DNA from: Flavobacterium sp.
Lineage (GTDB): Bacteria; Bacteroidota; Bacteroidia; Flavobacteriales; Flavobacteriaceae
Direction of reading: 5' to 3'
Length of the DNA: 64,000 nucleotides
Assembly: GCA_030151565.1 (NCBI GenBank)
Contig: JASLDM010000033.1
Span: 22,413-86,412, forward strand
Below are positions 8,384-17,246 of this stretch, one piece after another (within the stretch, counting starts at the first letter, position 1; each line of letters starts with the position of its first letter). The translations under genes and the position numbers were made by a program. Below the pieces are notes generated by a model. The model was not told the origin of the DNA, searched no databases, and worked only from the letters and a program-made list of their open reading frames with translations.

Positions 8384-9502
8384 TTAGTTATTTAGCATAA
8401 CTGGCATAACCAACATTGTCACTGATTCTCCTTCATCTAATCCATCAACTGGAGTTAAAATTCCTGCGCGATTAGGCAAAGACATTTCTAATTGAATTTC
8501 GTCTGATTGTAAATTATTCAGCATTTCAGTTAGAAAACGAGCATTAAATCCGATTTGCATATCATCACCTTGATAATCACAAGTCAAACGCTCATCTGCT
8601 TTATTTGAATAATCAACATCTTCTGCCGAAATATTCAATTCTGTACCTGCAATCTTTAAACGAATTTGATGCGTTGTTTTGTTAGCATAAATAGCAACAC
8701 GACGTACAGAACTTAAAAACTGAACACGATTAATCAACAACTTATTAGGATTCTCTTTTGGAATTACAGCTTCGTAATTTGGATATTTACCATCGATCAA
8801 ACGACAAGTTAATGTATAATTATCGAATGAAAATTGTGCATTAGAGTCATTATATTCAATACTAACTTCTGCATCAGCAGCCATTAAAATATTCTTTAAA
8901 ATATTCAATGGTTTTTTCGGCATAATAAAGCTAGCTTCACTTGAAGATACAATATCAGTTCTAGAATACTTCACTAATTTATGAGCATCTGTAGCTACAA
9001 AAATTAAACCTGACGGTGCGAATTGAAAAAATACTCCCGACATTACTGGACGTAAATCATCATTTCCAGCAGCAAAAATTGTTTTACTAATTGCAGTTGC
9101 TAGAACATCTGTAGGAACTTCTGTTTTTGAAGGATCTTCTAATGATTCTGCTTTAGGAAACTCTTCACCATCTGCATATGCCAAAACATACTTACCTAGA
9201 TCTGAACTAATCTCAATAGTGTTGTTTTCTTTAACAGCAAAAGTTAATGGTTGTTCAGGAAAAGTTTTTAATGTTTCCAACAATAATTTTGCTGGCACCG
9301 CAATACTTCCTTCACTAGTTGACTCAATTTGTAAAGTCGCAGACATAGTGGTTTCTAAATCAGAAGCCGAAACTCTTAACTCACTATGGTTTAATTCAAA
9401 TAAAAAATTATCTAGAATGTGTAACGTATTGCTGCTATTAATAACACTTCCTAAGATTTGTAGTTGTTTTAACAAGTAGGAACTCGATACTATAAACTTC
9501 AT
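8384..9502 (-). CDS. dnaN: DNA polymerase III beta subunit (sliding clamp)
   Basis: The 372-residue product has the length and three-fold domain repeat of the beta clamp, which encircles DNA and tethers the polymerase and repair enzymes. Typical segments are MKFIVSSSYLLKQLQILGSVI at the N-terminus, LRPVMSGVFFQF in the middle domain, LIDGKYPNYEAVIP before the third domain and the C-terminal LVMPVMLNN, where the clamp-binding C-terminal motif MPMRL is replaced by MPVML. It follows gldG on the same strand but has its own -7 box, so it can be transcribed alone. Confidence 0.97.
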   Translation of the reverse strand: MKFIVSSSYLLKQLQILGSVINSSNTLHILDNFLFELNHSELRVSASDLETTMSATLQIESTSEGSIAVPAKLLLETLKTFPEQPLTFAVKENNTIEISSDLGKYVLAYADGEEFPKAESLEDPSKTEVPTDVLATAISKTIFAAGNDDLRPVMSGVFFQFAPSGLIFVATDAHKLVKYSRTDIVSSSEASFIMPKKPLNILKNILMAADAEVSIEYNDSNAQFSFDNYTLTCRLIDGKYPNYEAVIPKENPNKLLINRVQFLSSVRRVAIYANKTTHQIRLKIAGTELNISAEDVDYSNKADERLTCDYQGDDMQIGFNARFLTEMLNNLQSDEIQLEMSLPNRAGILTPVDGLDEGESVTMLVMPVMLNN

Positions 9503-9545
9503 ATCATTTATCTTTTTAAATGTAAAAATATCCTTTTACAAGTTA

Positions 9546-9553
9546 CAAATATA
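9546..9553 (-). promoter_or_regulatory. -7 box (TATATTTG on the minus strand) for dnaN
   Basis: The minus strand reads TATATTTG, ending 43 bases before the dnaN start codon. Confidence 0.6.
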
Positions 9554-9586
9554 TTGGATTATTACCAATAATGAAAGGTTTTAAGA

Positions 9587-11272
9587 CTACTTTTTAGCAA
9601 ATTTTAGTTTTCGCATATAGGTAAAAAATAAACCAAAAAGCACAATCAATAATATAGGTATACCAACCGAAATTATCTGAATCAGACGGTAATCAGCATA
9701 TACTTTTTGTTTGTCTAAAACAGGTAAACTTACTTCTTTAGTACGCAATGTAATCAACCCTGTATCATCTAAAAGATACTGAACCGCATTGGTTAAAAAC
9801 TCTTTATTTCCGTAAAGCTTATTGGTCCATTTATCATAACCCAATTCTAAAGGCTGGAGATTCTGGTCTAATTGATTTCTTAATAAATCACCATCAGAAA
9901 TAACGATCATTTTGTTTGAACTACTATTCATTTTAGCTTCTGGAAGCTTAAAAGGAAGCACTCTATTTTGATAAACAGACTTGAAGTTCCCTTCCAAAAG
10001 AACTGCTAAAGTATAACTTCCCTTTCCATCATAATCAGCTTCTGAAACCTGCTCATTAAGAATAGAAAGATTTAGTTCTGCTGGTGTCCCAAAAAGTGTT
10101 GAATATCTTGAAGATTGTAATAACACTGTTTTCTTTAGCTCATTTTTCAGAGTATCAATTGGACTAGCAAAGTCAAAACGCACTCCCTCAATATTCTTTA
10201 CAATTGGATGATTTGATTCAGGATATACAAATGGAGCAAATTTCCAAAGAAACTCTTGATACTGCGTTTCACTTCCTTGCTTCCCTACAGCTAATTTAAT
10301 TGGAGTAGCTACTTCATCTTTAACAAGTACAGGATTTATACGGATCCCATATTTAAAAAGCAACTCCCCTAAACTTTGATCTTTAGCAAACACAGGCATG
10401 GCTCCAGTAGCTTGCAAACTATCGAAATCTGCTTGCACTTGGTCTAACATCCATAACGTTTTACCTCCGTTCATTACAAACTGATCCAATACTTGAATTT
10501 GCTCTTCTGTGAATGTTTGAGTAGGTTTTGCAATTATCGCTAAATCAAACTGGTTTAACCCTTCTAAAGTACCCACAGGGTTATTAGCAACTGAATCCAA
10601 AGTAAAAGGAGCAATATGGTAGCTATCGCGCAAACTTTTTAGAAAGTCAGCAATATAAATATCTTCTAGTTCGCCATTCCCCTTTAAAACAGCTATCTTT
10701 TTTGTTTTTTCATTGCTAATTTTATGAATCGCTTCGGTAACCACATATTCTAAATGTTGTACAGAGCTTATAACCTTCTCTTCTGTATTTGCACCCATCA
10801 AGTTTTTCAAAAGCTGAACTTTAGCCGCTTTATTACCACTTGAAGCGATTGCCCAAGGAAACACAACTTCCTGAGATTGTTTGCCTTTATCGGTAACCGT
10901 AATATTTATTGGTTTTAATCCAAAATCGAAAAGCATTTTTAAGGTTTCTTCATCACCACCTTCTTTGTCTAGTGGATTAATGAACTGAAACTTAATATTC
11001 GAATTATATGCTTGATACTCTTCTAATAACTGACGTGTTTCGGCTTGCAATCTTCGAAATTCTTGAGGAAACTGCCCTTCAAGAAAAACATCTACAACGA
11101 CTTCTTCATCAACATTATCCAATACATCTAATGTAATTTTAGACAAAGTATAGCGTTTGTCCGAAGTTAAGTCAAAACGTTTGTAAACAAAGCTTCCAAA
11201 TCCATTAAGAGCAACTAGTAGCAAAAGAATCACAAAGAACTCTTTACTATTTTTTTGAATCGATTTCTTCAT
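9587..11272 (-). CDS. gldG: Gliding motility-associated ABC transporter component GldG
   Basis: A 561-residue membrane protein with an N-terminal helix (FFVILLLLVALNGFGSFVY) and a C-terminal helix (IISVGIPILLIVLFGLFF), the large middle part facing the periplasm. It contains the DUF4350/ABC_transp_aux-like domain (VVDVFLEGQFPQEFRRL, QFDLAIIAKPTQTFTEEQ, VMNGGKTLWMLDQ). GldG works with GldF and the ATPase GldA, which Flavobacterium johnsoniae needs for gliding. Its start overlaps the gldF stop by one base (TAATG). The gene for GldA is not in the window. Confidence 0.93.
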   Translation of the reverse strand: MKKSIQKNSKEFFVILLLLVALNGFGSFVYKRFDLTSDKRYTLSKITLDVLDNVDEEVVVDVFLEGQFPQEFRRLQAETRQLLEEYQAYNSNIKFQFINPLDKEGGDEETLKMLFDFGLKPINITVTDKGKQSQEVVFPWAIASSGNKAAKVQLLKNLMGANTEEKVISSVQHLEYVVTEAIHKISNEKTKKIAVLKGNGELEDIYIADFLKSLRDSYHIAPFTLDSVANNPVGTLEGLNQFDLAIIAKPTQTFTEEQIQVLDQFVMNGGKTLWMLDQVQADFDSLQATGAMPVFAKDQSLGELLFKYGIRINPVLVKDEVATPIKLAVGKQGSETQYQEFLWKFAPFVYPESNHPIVKNIEGVRFDFASPIDTLKNELKKTVLLQSSRYSTLFGTPAELNLSILNEQVSEADYDGKGSYTLAVLLEGNFKSVYQNRVLPFKLPEAKMNSSSNKMIVISDGDLLRNQLDQNLQPLELGYDKWTNKLYGNKEFLTNAVQYLLDDTGLITLRTKEVSLPVLDKQKVYADYRLIQIISVGIPILLIVLFGLFFTYMRKLKFAKK

Positions 11273-11997
11273 TATTTCTTGATTAACTTTAATCTAAAAA
11301 CGGTTGCGCTTAAAAAGAAAGCAGAAAAGCTTGCAAAGTAAATTAAATCACGTGTATCAATAACACCACGACTAATACTTTTAAAGTGATACTGCATCCC
11401 TAATTTTTCTAACCAAATTCCTGAATTACCAATTAACTTCGCTAATTCTTCAATTCCAATAAAAAACAGAAAACAAATAACAAGTCCTAAAATAAAAGCT
11501 ACAATTTGATTTTCTGATAAAGCAGAAGTAAATATTCCTATAGAAGCATAAGCACCAGCCAAAAATAAAAGTCCGAAATAAGACCCTATAATACTTCCAA
11601 AATCTATAGATGCGTTATGTAAGGTGTAATTATTTATAAACCAGATATAAATTAAGGTTGGTAAGATTGCAATTGCAATTAACATCAAAGCTCCAAAAAA
11701 CTTACCCAATACTATTTGCCAGACAGAAAGCGGCTTGGTCAAAAGCAACTCAATTGTGCCTTGCTTAAGCTCTTCCGAGAAACTTTTCATTGTTACAGCT
11801 GGTATAAGAAAAATCAATACCCAAGGAGCTAGATTGAAAAAGGGCGTTAAATCAGAAAAACCGCTTTGCGGAATATTGAAATTCCCTTCAAAAACCCATA
11901 AGAAAAGACCATTTAAAATTAAAAAAACAACAATAACCAAGTACCCCGTTAGCGAACCAAAAAAAGATTTTATCTCTCGTAGTAATACTGCTTTCAT
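11272..11997 (-). CDS. gldF: Gliding motility-associated ABC transporter permease GldF
   Basis: A 241-residue ABC-2 type permease with six hydrophobic segments. It opens with MKAVLLREIKSFFGSLTGYLVI and has the family segment SFSEELKQGTIELLLTKPLSVWQIVLGKF between helices 2 and 3. It is the membrane partner of GldG and GldA. It lies 10 bases after the monooxygenase-like gene and overlaps gldG, so SAM hydrolase, monooxygenase, gldF and gldG form one operon. Confidence 0.93.
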   Translation of the reverse strand: MKAVLLREIKSFFGSLTGYLVIVVFLILNGLFLWVFEGNFNIPQSGFSDLTPFFNLAPWVLIFLIPAVTMKSFSEELKQGTIELLLTKPLSVWQIVLGKFFGALMLIAIAILPTLIYIWFINNYTLHNASIDFGSIIGSYFGLLFLAGAYASIGIFTSALSENQIVAFILGLVICFLFFIGIEELAKLIGNSGIWLEKLGMQYHFKSISRGVIDTRDLIYFASFSAFFLSATVFRLKLIKK

Positions 11998-12007
11998 ATA
12001 AAATAAA

Positions 12008-12304
12008 TTAAGGAATACTTACCAATTTATCTACACTCCACGCTTCCGGCTTATCTTTGAAAAGTGTTTTAACAAAAGGCCACACTTCTCCAAAGGTCGT
12101 GGATCGTTTATAATTTTCTAGATCTTGGGGATCATTCCAAAAGCTATATGTAAAAAAAATGGTAGGATCTTCTTGGTCTCTATACAATTCCAAAAATTGA
12201 CAACCCGGAGAAAATCTTACTCGTTCCTTAATTAGTTCAAAATGTTCTAAAAAAACCGGAACTTTATCTTCCTGAAAACTTAATTTCACAATTCGTATAA
12301 ACAT
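12008..12304 (-). CDS. Antibiotic biosynthesis monooxygenase (ABM) domain protein
   Basis: A 98-residue single-domain protein of the ABM/quinol monooxygenase fold: MFIRIVKLSFQEDKVPVFLEHF is the first strand and helix, CQFLELYRDQEDPTIFFTYSFWNDPQDLENYKRS is the diagnostic second half. Family members are small dimers that oxidise quinols or degrade haem-like substrates; the substrate here is unknown. It sits two bases after the SAM hydrolase gene and 10 bases before gldF. Confidence 0.82.
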   Translation of the reverse strand: MFIRIVKLSFQEDKVPVFLEHFELIKERVRFSPGCQFLELYRDQEDPTIFFTYSFWNDPQDLENYKRSTTFGEVWPFVKTLFKDKPEAWSVDKLVSIP

Positions 12305-12306
12305 AC

Positions 12307-13149
12307 TTATAAAATAATATCTTGAATTTGATCGAAAAACTCTATTGTAATAGAATCTCTAAAGCCTAATCCGATTAAAGTCTTTGGAGAACCCGCCCCC
12401 AATGGACTTGAATAAAAAACACTTATTTGCAAAAGATTCAGATCATTAAAAATAGCTAATAAATCACCCGACTTGTCTGACAATGCATTTACATCAGGTA
12501 AATTAAAGTCTGAAAAATACTTATTTATTTTCTTTATTTCTTTGTTTTTGACTTTAATTTTAAAATCACGCCCTGCTCTGACCTTTTCAAATAAGCTTTT
12601 TGAAATATTTGTGATTGCATTACCAAAGTGATCTTCATAAATTACATTTCCACGAATTATTGAATTATCCGCAGAAATACTTAAATTCAAATCACCCACG
12701 TGAAAAAGCTCTTCTGTAGACACCCCAATTTCATACAAAGAAGCGCCGTGAACTAATTTATGAGTTGCCTCTATAAATACATCCAAAGACTCTTTAAAAT
12801 CGCCACAAGAAGCTAATACAATATTACGAGCAGCCGCATCTTTATTTAAAAAACTTAAAACTCCATTATCAGCAGCAATAAAAAAATGACCGTCGTAAGA
12901 AACAACAACGGGTTTTACAAACTCTGTTATTTCACATTTAACTGCCACAATATGAATACTCCCTTTTGGAAAATGTTTATAAGCTGCAGAAATTACAAAC
13001 CCCGCGTGATCGATATCATATGCATTGATATTATGTGAGATATCAATAATCTCATTTTGGATCCCTCTAGAGCGTATTTTACCCTTCAGAGCCCCTACAT
13101 AATAATCTTGATAACCAAAATCTGTTGTGAGTGTTATTATTCTGCGCAT
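12307..13149 (-). CDS. SAM hydrolase / SAM hydroxide adenosyltransferase family protein (DUF62)
   Basis: A 280-residue cytosolic enzyme related to fluorinase/chlorinase and to the archaeal SAM hydroxide adenosyltransferase, which splits S-adenosylmethionine into adenosine and methionine. Diagnostic segments are the N-terminal LTTDFGYQDYYVGALKG, IDISHNINAYDIDHAGFV, and FIAADNGVLSFL; the second domain contains GNVIYEDHFGNAITNI. First gene of the operon leading to gldF and gldG, divergent from phoH. Confidence 0.9.
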   Translation of the reverse strand: MRRIITLTTDFGYQDYYVGALKGKIRSRGIQNEIIDISHNINAYDIDHAGFVISAAYKHFPKGSIHIVAVKCEITEFVKPVVVSYDGHFFIAADNGVLSFLNKDAAARNIVLASCGDFKESLDVFIEATHKLVHGASLYEIGVSTEELFHVGDLNLSISADNSIIRGNVIYEDHFGNAITNISKSLFEKVRAGRDFKIKVKNKEIKKINKYFSDFNLPDVNALSDKSGDLLAIFNDLNLLQISVFYSSPLGAGSPKTLIGLGFRDSITIEFFDQIQDIIL

Positions 13150-13191
13150 TATATTTTTTACTATATTTTTAAATAGTATTGTTTTTTATAT

Positions 13192-13199
13192 TAGATTTG
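13192..13199 (+). promoter_or_regulatory. -7 box (TAGATTTG) for phoH
   Basis: TAGATTTG fits TAnnTTTG and lies 46 bases upstream of the preferred TTG start of phoH. Confidence 0.5.
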
Positions 13200-13206
13200 A
13201 GTAGTA

Positions 13207-13214
13207 CAAAATTA
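13207..13214 (-). promoter_or_regulatory. -7 box (TAATTTTG on the minus strand) for the SAM hydrolase-gldFG operon
   Basis: The minus strand reads TAATTTTG 57 bases before the operon's first ATG. It lies just beyond the phoH box, so the two divergent promoters are interlocked. Confidence 0.55.
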
Positions 13215-13245
13215 GTCTATTTTTTTTAATTAAATATTATTGCTT

Positions 13246-14238
13246 TTGAACGAAAGAATATTTGAACTCACAGAAATTACAGCCAAAGAATTTTGGGGAC
13301 CACAAGACGCCAATTTAGAAGCCCTCAAACGCCTTTATCCAAAACTTAAATTAGTTGCAAGAGGTTCCTTTTTAAAGGTCTTTGGAGAAGAAGAAATTCT
13401 AGATCAATTTGAATTACACTTCGAACGTCTCCTAAAATATTTCAGTAGATACAACCGAATAGACGATATCGTTATTGAACGCATTGCTATGGATAATGGT
13501 CCACAAGTTATGAATCCTTCCGATAAAATTTTAGTTCACGGTGTAGGTGGAAAACTTATCAAACCACTAACGCCTAATCAACAAAAGCTAGTCAATTTTG
13601 TAGATAAAAACGATATGGTTTTTGCAATTGGTCCAGCAGGAACTGGAAAAACATATACCGGAGTGGCATTGGCAGTTCGTGCTTTAAAAGAAAAACAAGT
13701 AAAACGAATTATCTTAACGCGACCAGCCGTTGAAGCTGGAGAAAACCTAGGTTTTCTTCCTGGAGACATGAAGGAGAAATTAGATCCTTATATGCAACCT
13801 TTATATGATGCTTTACGAGACATGCTTCCACCACAAACACTAGATGATTATATTTTAAAAGGAATTATTCAAATTGCTCCTTTAGCTTTTATGCGTGGGC
13901 GAACACTTGATAATGCCTTTGTGATTCTAGATGAAGCACAAAACACTACCCATTCTCAGATGAAAATGTTTTTAACACGAATGGGAAAACATGCAAAATT
14001 TATAATTACGGGAGATCCTGGACAAATTGATTTACCTCGAAAAGTAAGCTCAGGATTAAAAGAAGCACTTCATATTTTAAAAGATGTAGACGGAATAGGA
14101 ATGCTTTATTTGGATGATAAAGACATTGTGAGACATAGACTAGTCAAAAAAATAGTAGATGCATACAGTAAAATCGAAGATCGAAAAGACACAATTTCAT
14201 CTCAAGACACCGTTTTTCAAACAACTCAAAAACAGTAG
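13246..14238 (+). CDS. PhoH family P-loop ATPase
   Basis: A 330-residue cytosolic PhoH-like protein. The N-terminal KH-like part (LKLVARGSFLKVFGEEE) precedes the P-loop ATPase: Walker A AIGPAGTGKT near residue 130, NAFVILDEAQNTTHSQMKMFLTRMG as Walker B, and the sensor-like GDPGQIDLP. The family is tied to RNA metabolism and stress, but its exact role is not settled. No ATG is available; in-frame TTG codons occur at 13240 and 13246, and I prefer 13246 because homologues begin MNERI. Unusual start codon. Confidence 0.93.
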   Translation: MNERIFELTEITAKEFWGPQDANLEALKRLYPKLKLVARGSFLKVFGEEEILDQFELHFERLLKYFSRYNRIDDIVIERIAMDNGPQVMNPSDKILVHGVGGKLIKPLTPNQQKLVNFVDKNDMVFAIGPAGTGKTYTGVALAVRALKEKQVKRIILTRPAVEAGENLGFLPGDMKEKLDPYMQPLYDALRDMLPPQTLDDYILKGIIQIAPLAFMRGRTLDNAFVILDEAQNTTHSQMKMFLTRMGKHAKFIITGDPGQIDLPRKVSSGLKEALHILKDVDGIGMLYLDDKDIVRHRLVKKIVDAYSKIEDRKDTISSQDTVFQTTQKQ

Positions 14239-14297
14239 TTATTCCGTTCTTAGTCGTTTTTATACTTTCTAATTAGGAGTCGAAAACTAAATAAACA

Positions 14298-14334
14298 TAA
14301 AAAAACTCGTAATAAATATATTACGAGTTTTTTT
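14298..14334. terminator. Bidirectional terminator between phoH and sucD
   Basis: AAAAAACTCGTAATA / TATTACGAGTTTTTT hairpin with A- and T-tracts on both sides; it serves the two converging genes. Confidence 0.85.
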
Positions 14335-14357
14335 ATTATTTAAAATCAATTTTAGAA

Positions 14358-15230
14358 CTATCCTAAAACTTCTTTTACTTTTTTACCAATTTCTGCTGGA
14401 GAGTCAACAACGTGGATTCCACATTCTCTCATGATGCGTTTTTTAGCTTCAGCAGTATCATCTGCACCACCTACAATTGCACCAGCATGTCCCATTGTTC
14501 TTCCTTTAGGAGCAGTTTCTCCTGCAATAAATCCAATAACTGGTTTTTTATTACCATTTTCCTTTACCCAACGAGCAGCATCAGCTTCTAATTGACCTCC
14601 AATTTCACCAATCATAATGATTGCTTCAGTTTCTGGATCATTCATTAATAATTCCACAGCTTCTTTAGTTGTAGTTCCAATAATTGGATCTCCACCAATT
14701 CCAATAGCTGTAGTGATTCCTAAACCTTGTTTTACAACTTGGTCCGCTGCTTCATAGGTTAAAGTTCCTGATTTAGAAACAATTCCAACAGTACCTTTTT
14801 TGAAAACGAAACCTGGCATAATACCAACTTTTGCTTCACCTGGTGTTATCACCCCAGGACAGTTAGGTCCAACTAGTCTACATTCTCTTCCTTGAACATA
14901 ATCATAAGCTTTAATCATATCTGCAACTGGAATACCTTCTGTAATTGTAATAATTACTTTAATTCCAGCATCTGCAGCTTCCATAATTGCATCAGCAGCG
15001 AAAGCTGGTGGTACAAAAATAATTGAAGTATCAGCACCTGCTTTTTCAACAGCATCTTTTACTGTATTAAACACAGGACGATCTAAATGCATAGTTCCAC
15101 CTTTTCCAGGAGTAACACCACCTACAACGTTTGTTCCATATTCAATCATTTGAGAAGCGTGGAATGTACCTTCACTTCCTGTAAATCCTTGAACAATTAT
15201 TTTTGAATCTTTATTTACTAAAACACTCAT
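14358..15230 (-). CDS. sucD: Succinyl-CoA synthetase, alpha subunit
   Basis: A 290-residue TCA-cycle enzyme subunit that forms the CoA-binding and histidine-phosphorylated half of succinyl-CoA synthetase. Characteristic are the N-terminal [44 protein letters not shown], and the active-site segment [19 protein letters not shown], where the His of GHAG is the phosphorylated residue. The beta subunit gene is not nearby. It has its own promoter and shares a terminator with phoH. Confidence 0.97.
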   Translation of the reverse strand: MSVLVNKDSKIIVQGFTGSEGTFHASQMIEYGTNVVGGVTPGKGGTMHLDRPVFNTVKDAVEKAGADTSIIFVPPAFAADAIMEAADAGIKVIITITEGIPVADMIKAYDYVQGRECRLVGPNCPGVITPGEAKVGIMPGFVFKKGTVGIVSKSGTLTYEAADQVVKQGLGITTAIGIGGDPIIGTTTKEAVELLMNDPETEAIIMIGEIGGQLEADAARWVKENGNKKPVIGFIAGETAPKGRTMGHAGAIVGGADDTAEAKKRIMRECGIHVVDSPAEIGKKVKEVLG

Positions 15231-15263
15231 GATCTTGTTTTTATTAATTTAAACTTTGTTACA

Positions 15264-15271
15264 CAAAAATA
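15264..15271 (-). promoter_or_regulatory. -7 box (TATTTTTG on the minus strand) for sucD
   Basis: Minus-strand TATTTTTG lies 33 bases before the sucD start codon. Confidence 0.5.
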
Positions 15272-15320
15272 AACAATTGCCTGCAATGAAAGAAATTTTT
15301 TATTGCTAATCTCAATTGAT

Positions 15321-15689
15321 TTAATCGTTTATTAACTGACTAATCTGATAACCGCGAAACAATTGCCCATCTTTTACTTCCCACAAGACAAAATAAGTTG
15401 CTAAAACAAGCTCTTCGTCTGGATTTTCAAATGGCGCAACGTAATGCGTATAATTTATTGCAACCCTATCATCGGAATCTAAAACATGATGTACTACTGC
15501 CCTTAATGAGTAATACGCCATCCGAATATCCTTTGATAATGCTAAAATATCGTTTTTATCTAAATAAATCTTGCTCTTAGAATTTGTCCACTCCAAAACC
15601 ACTTCATTATGCAATACTTCTTCTAAGTAACTTTTACTTAAAATTGCATTTGAATTATAAAACTTTAAAACGATATCTTTTGCTGTCAT
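15321..15689 (-). CDS. NTF2/SnoaL-like fold protein
   Basis: A 122-residue single-domain protein with the cone-shaped NTF2-like pattern: an N-terminal helix (AKDIVLKFYNSNAI), then curved strands ending VLATYFVLWEVKDGQLFRGYQISQL. The fold is used for many small-molecule enzymes and binding proteins, so no function can be named. Its ATG overlaps the stop of the second lpxD-like gene by four bases (ATGA), making it the last gene of the lipid A/EF-P operon. Confidence 0.75.
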   Translation of the reverse strand: MTAKDIVLKFYNSNAILSKSYLEEVLHNEVVLEWTNSKSKIYLDKNDILALSKDIRMAYYSLRAVVHHVLDSDDRVAINYTHYVAPFENPDEELVLATYFVLWEVKDGQLFRGYQISQLIND

Positions 15690-16621
15690 AATTTATTTAT
15701 TCTATCGATAATATCTGGAATTTTTTTGACATTGGCAAATTGTTTCAATTTTGCCCTTGACTCCTCTGCTGGTGTTCCAAAATAAGTTTTATTTCCAGAA
15801 ACTGATTTTGCCACCCCTGATTGCGCCAATATGATTGCTTTCTCCCCAATAGTTATACCGCTAGTCGTTCCTACTTGTCCCCAAATAGTCACTTCATCTT
15901 CAATTACAACACAACCAGCTACTCCCGTCTGAGCTGCAATCAAACAGCGTCTACCTACTACAGTATCGTGTCCAATATGAACTTGATTATCAATCTTAGT
16001 ACCTTCTTTTATAGTTGTATCCCCAGTCACACCTCTATCAATGGTGCAAGCAGCTCCTAATCCAACATTATCTTCAATCACAACACGACCACAAGATATT
16101 AATGGATCAAAACCTTCAGGACGTTTTTTGTAATAAAACGCATCAGCCCCTAATATTGTTCCCGCGTGGATAACCACATTGTCTCCAATAATCGTTCCGT
16201 CGTAAATAACCACATTAGGATGAATCAAACAATTCTTACCAATTACAACATTATGTCCTATAAAAACATTAGGTTGTATTACAGTACCTTCGCCTATTAC
16301 AGCATCCTTTGCACGCGCTTCAGAAGCAGGTTGAAAAGGATTAAAAAACTTAGACAATTTATTAAAATCTCTAAACGGATCATCAGATACTAAAAGAGCT
16401 TTACCCTCTGGGCATTCCACTTCTTTATTTATCAAGACAATCGTAGCCTTTGATTTCAAAGCCTTGTCATAATATTTTGGATGATCCACAAATACAATCT
16501 CTCCCTCTTCTACAACATGAATCTCATTCATACCATAAACGGGGAAATCTGGACTTCCGATAAATTTACATCCAATAATTTCAGCTACTGTTTGTAAATC
16601 TTGGGGTTTATTAAATCTCAT
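15686..16621 (-). CDS. Second LpxD-like acyltransferase (UDP-3-O-acylglucosamine N-acyltransferase family)
   Basis: A 311-residue left-handed beta-helix (hexapeptide repeat) protein with an LpxD-type N-terminal domain (EGEIVFVDHPKYYDKALKSKATIVLI). It is a paralogue of the 341-residue LpxD encoded at 19473-20498. The His corresponding to E. coli LpxD His239 is kept (VHIGHD), but where LpxD has GIVGHI (His276) this protein reads GTTSGI. It may therefore use another substrate or have altered activity. It lies between efp and the NTF2-like gene in one operon. Confidence 0.82.
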   Translation of the reverse strand: MRFNKPQDLQTVAEIIGCKFIGSPDFPVYGMNEIHVVEEGEIVFVDHPKYYDKALKSKATIVLINKEVECPEGKALLVSDDPFRDFNKLSKFFNPFQPASEARAKDAVIGEGTVIQPNVFIGHNVVIGKNCLIHPNVVIYDGTIIGDNVVIHAGTILGADAFYYKKRPEGFDPLISCGRVVIEDNVGLGAACTIDRGVTGDTTIKEGTKIDNQVHIGHDTVVGRRCLIAAQTGVAGCVVIEDEVTIWGQVGTTSGITIGEKAIILAQSGVAKSVSGNKTYFGTPAEESRAKLKQFANVKKIPDIIDRINKL

Positions 16622-16652
16622 ACGAGTTTTATTTCTTCATTAAGAATTTAAA

Positions 16653-17219
16653 TTATTCTTTGATACGCTCTAAATAAGCACCTGTTGCTGTATCAATTTT
16701 AATTTTATCTCCTTCGTTGATAAACAATGGTACGTTTACACTTGCTCCAGTTTCAACAGTAGCTGGCTTAGTTGCATTAGTTGCTGTATTTCCTTTCACT
16801 CCTGGCTCAGCATAAGTAACTTCCATAATTACTGTAGCAGGCATATCTACTGAAATTGGCAAATCTGTTTCCGTATTGATTTGAACCATTACATTTTCCC
16901 CTTCTTTTAATAAATCCGGTGCATCTAAAATATCGCGTAACAAAGTAATTTGTTCATACGTTTCAACATGCATAAAGTGTAATTGATCTCCTTCTGCATA
17001 TAAATATTGAAATTTATGTGTTTCAACACGAACTGGATCAATTTTATGACCTGCAGAAAATGTATTATCTAATACTTTTCCGTTAGTTAAACTTTTCATC
17101 TTTGTTCTTACAAAAGCAGGTCCTTTACCTGGTTTTACGTGTAAGAATTCTGTGATTTTATAAATATCGTTATTGTATTTAATACACAATCCGTTTCTAA
17201 TATCTGATGTTGTTGCCAT
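16653..17219 (-). CDS. efp: Translation elongation factor P
   Basis: A 188-residue three-domain OB-fold protein that helps ribosomes make peptide bonds at polyproline stretches. The N-terminal domain carries the loop VKPGKGPAFVRTKMKSL, with a lysine at the usual modification site (K in PGKG). Later segments QFMHVETYEQITL-like (LHFMHVETYEQITL) and the C-terminal GASVNVPLFINEGDKIKIDT are diagnostic. Sits within the lipid A operon, as is common in Bacteroidota. Confidence 0.97.
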   Translation of the reverse strand: MATTSDIRNGLCIKYNNDIYKITEFLHVKPGKGPAFVRTKMKSLTNGKVLDNTFSAGHKIDPVRVETHKFQYLYAEGDQLHFMHVETYEQITLLRDILDAPDLLKEGENVMVQINTETDLPISVDMPATVIMEVTYAEPGVKGNTATNATKPATVETGASVNVPLFINEGDKIKIDTATGAYLERIKE

Positions 17220-17246
17220 AATCTTTTTTATTTTTAATTATAATGA

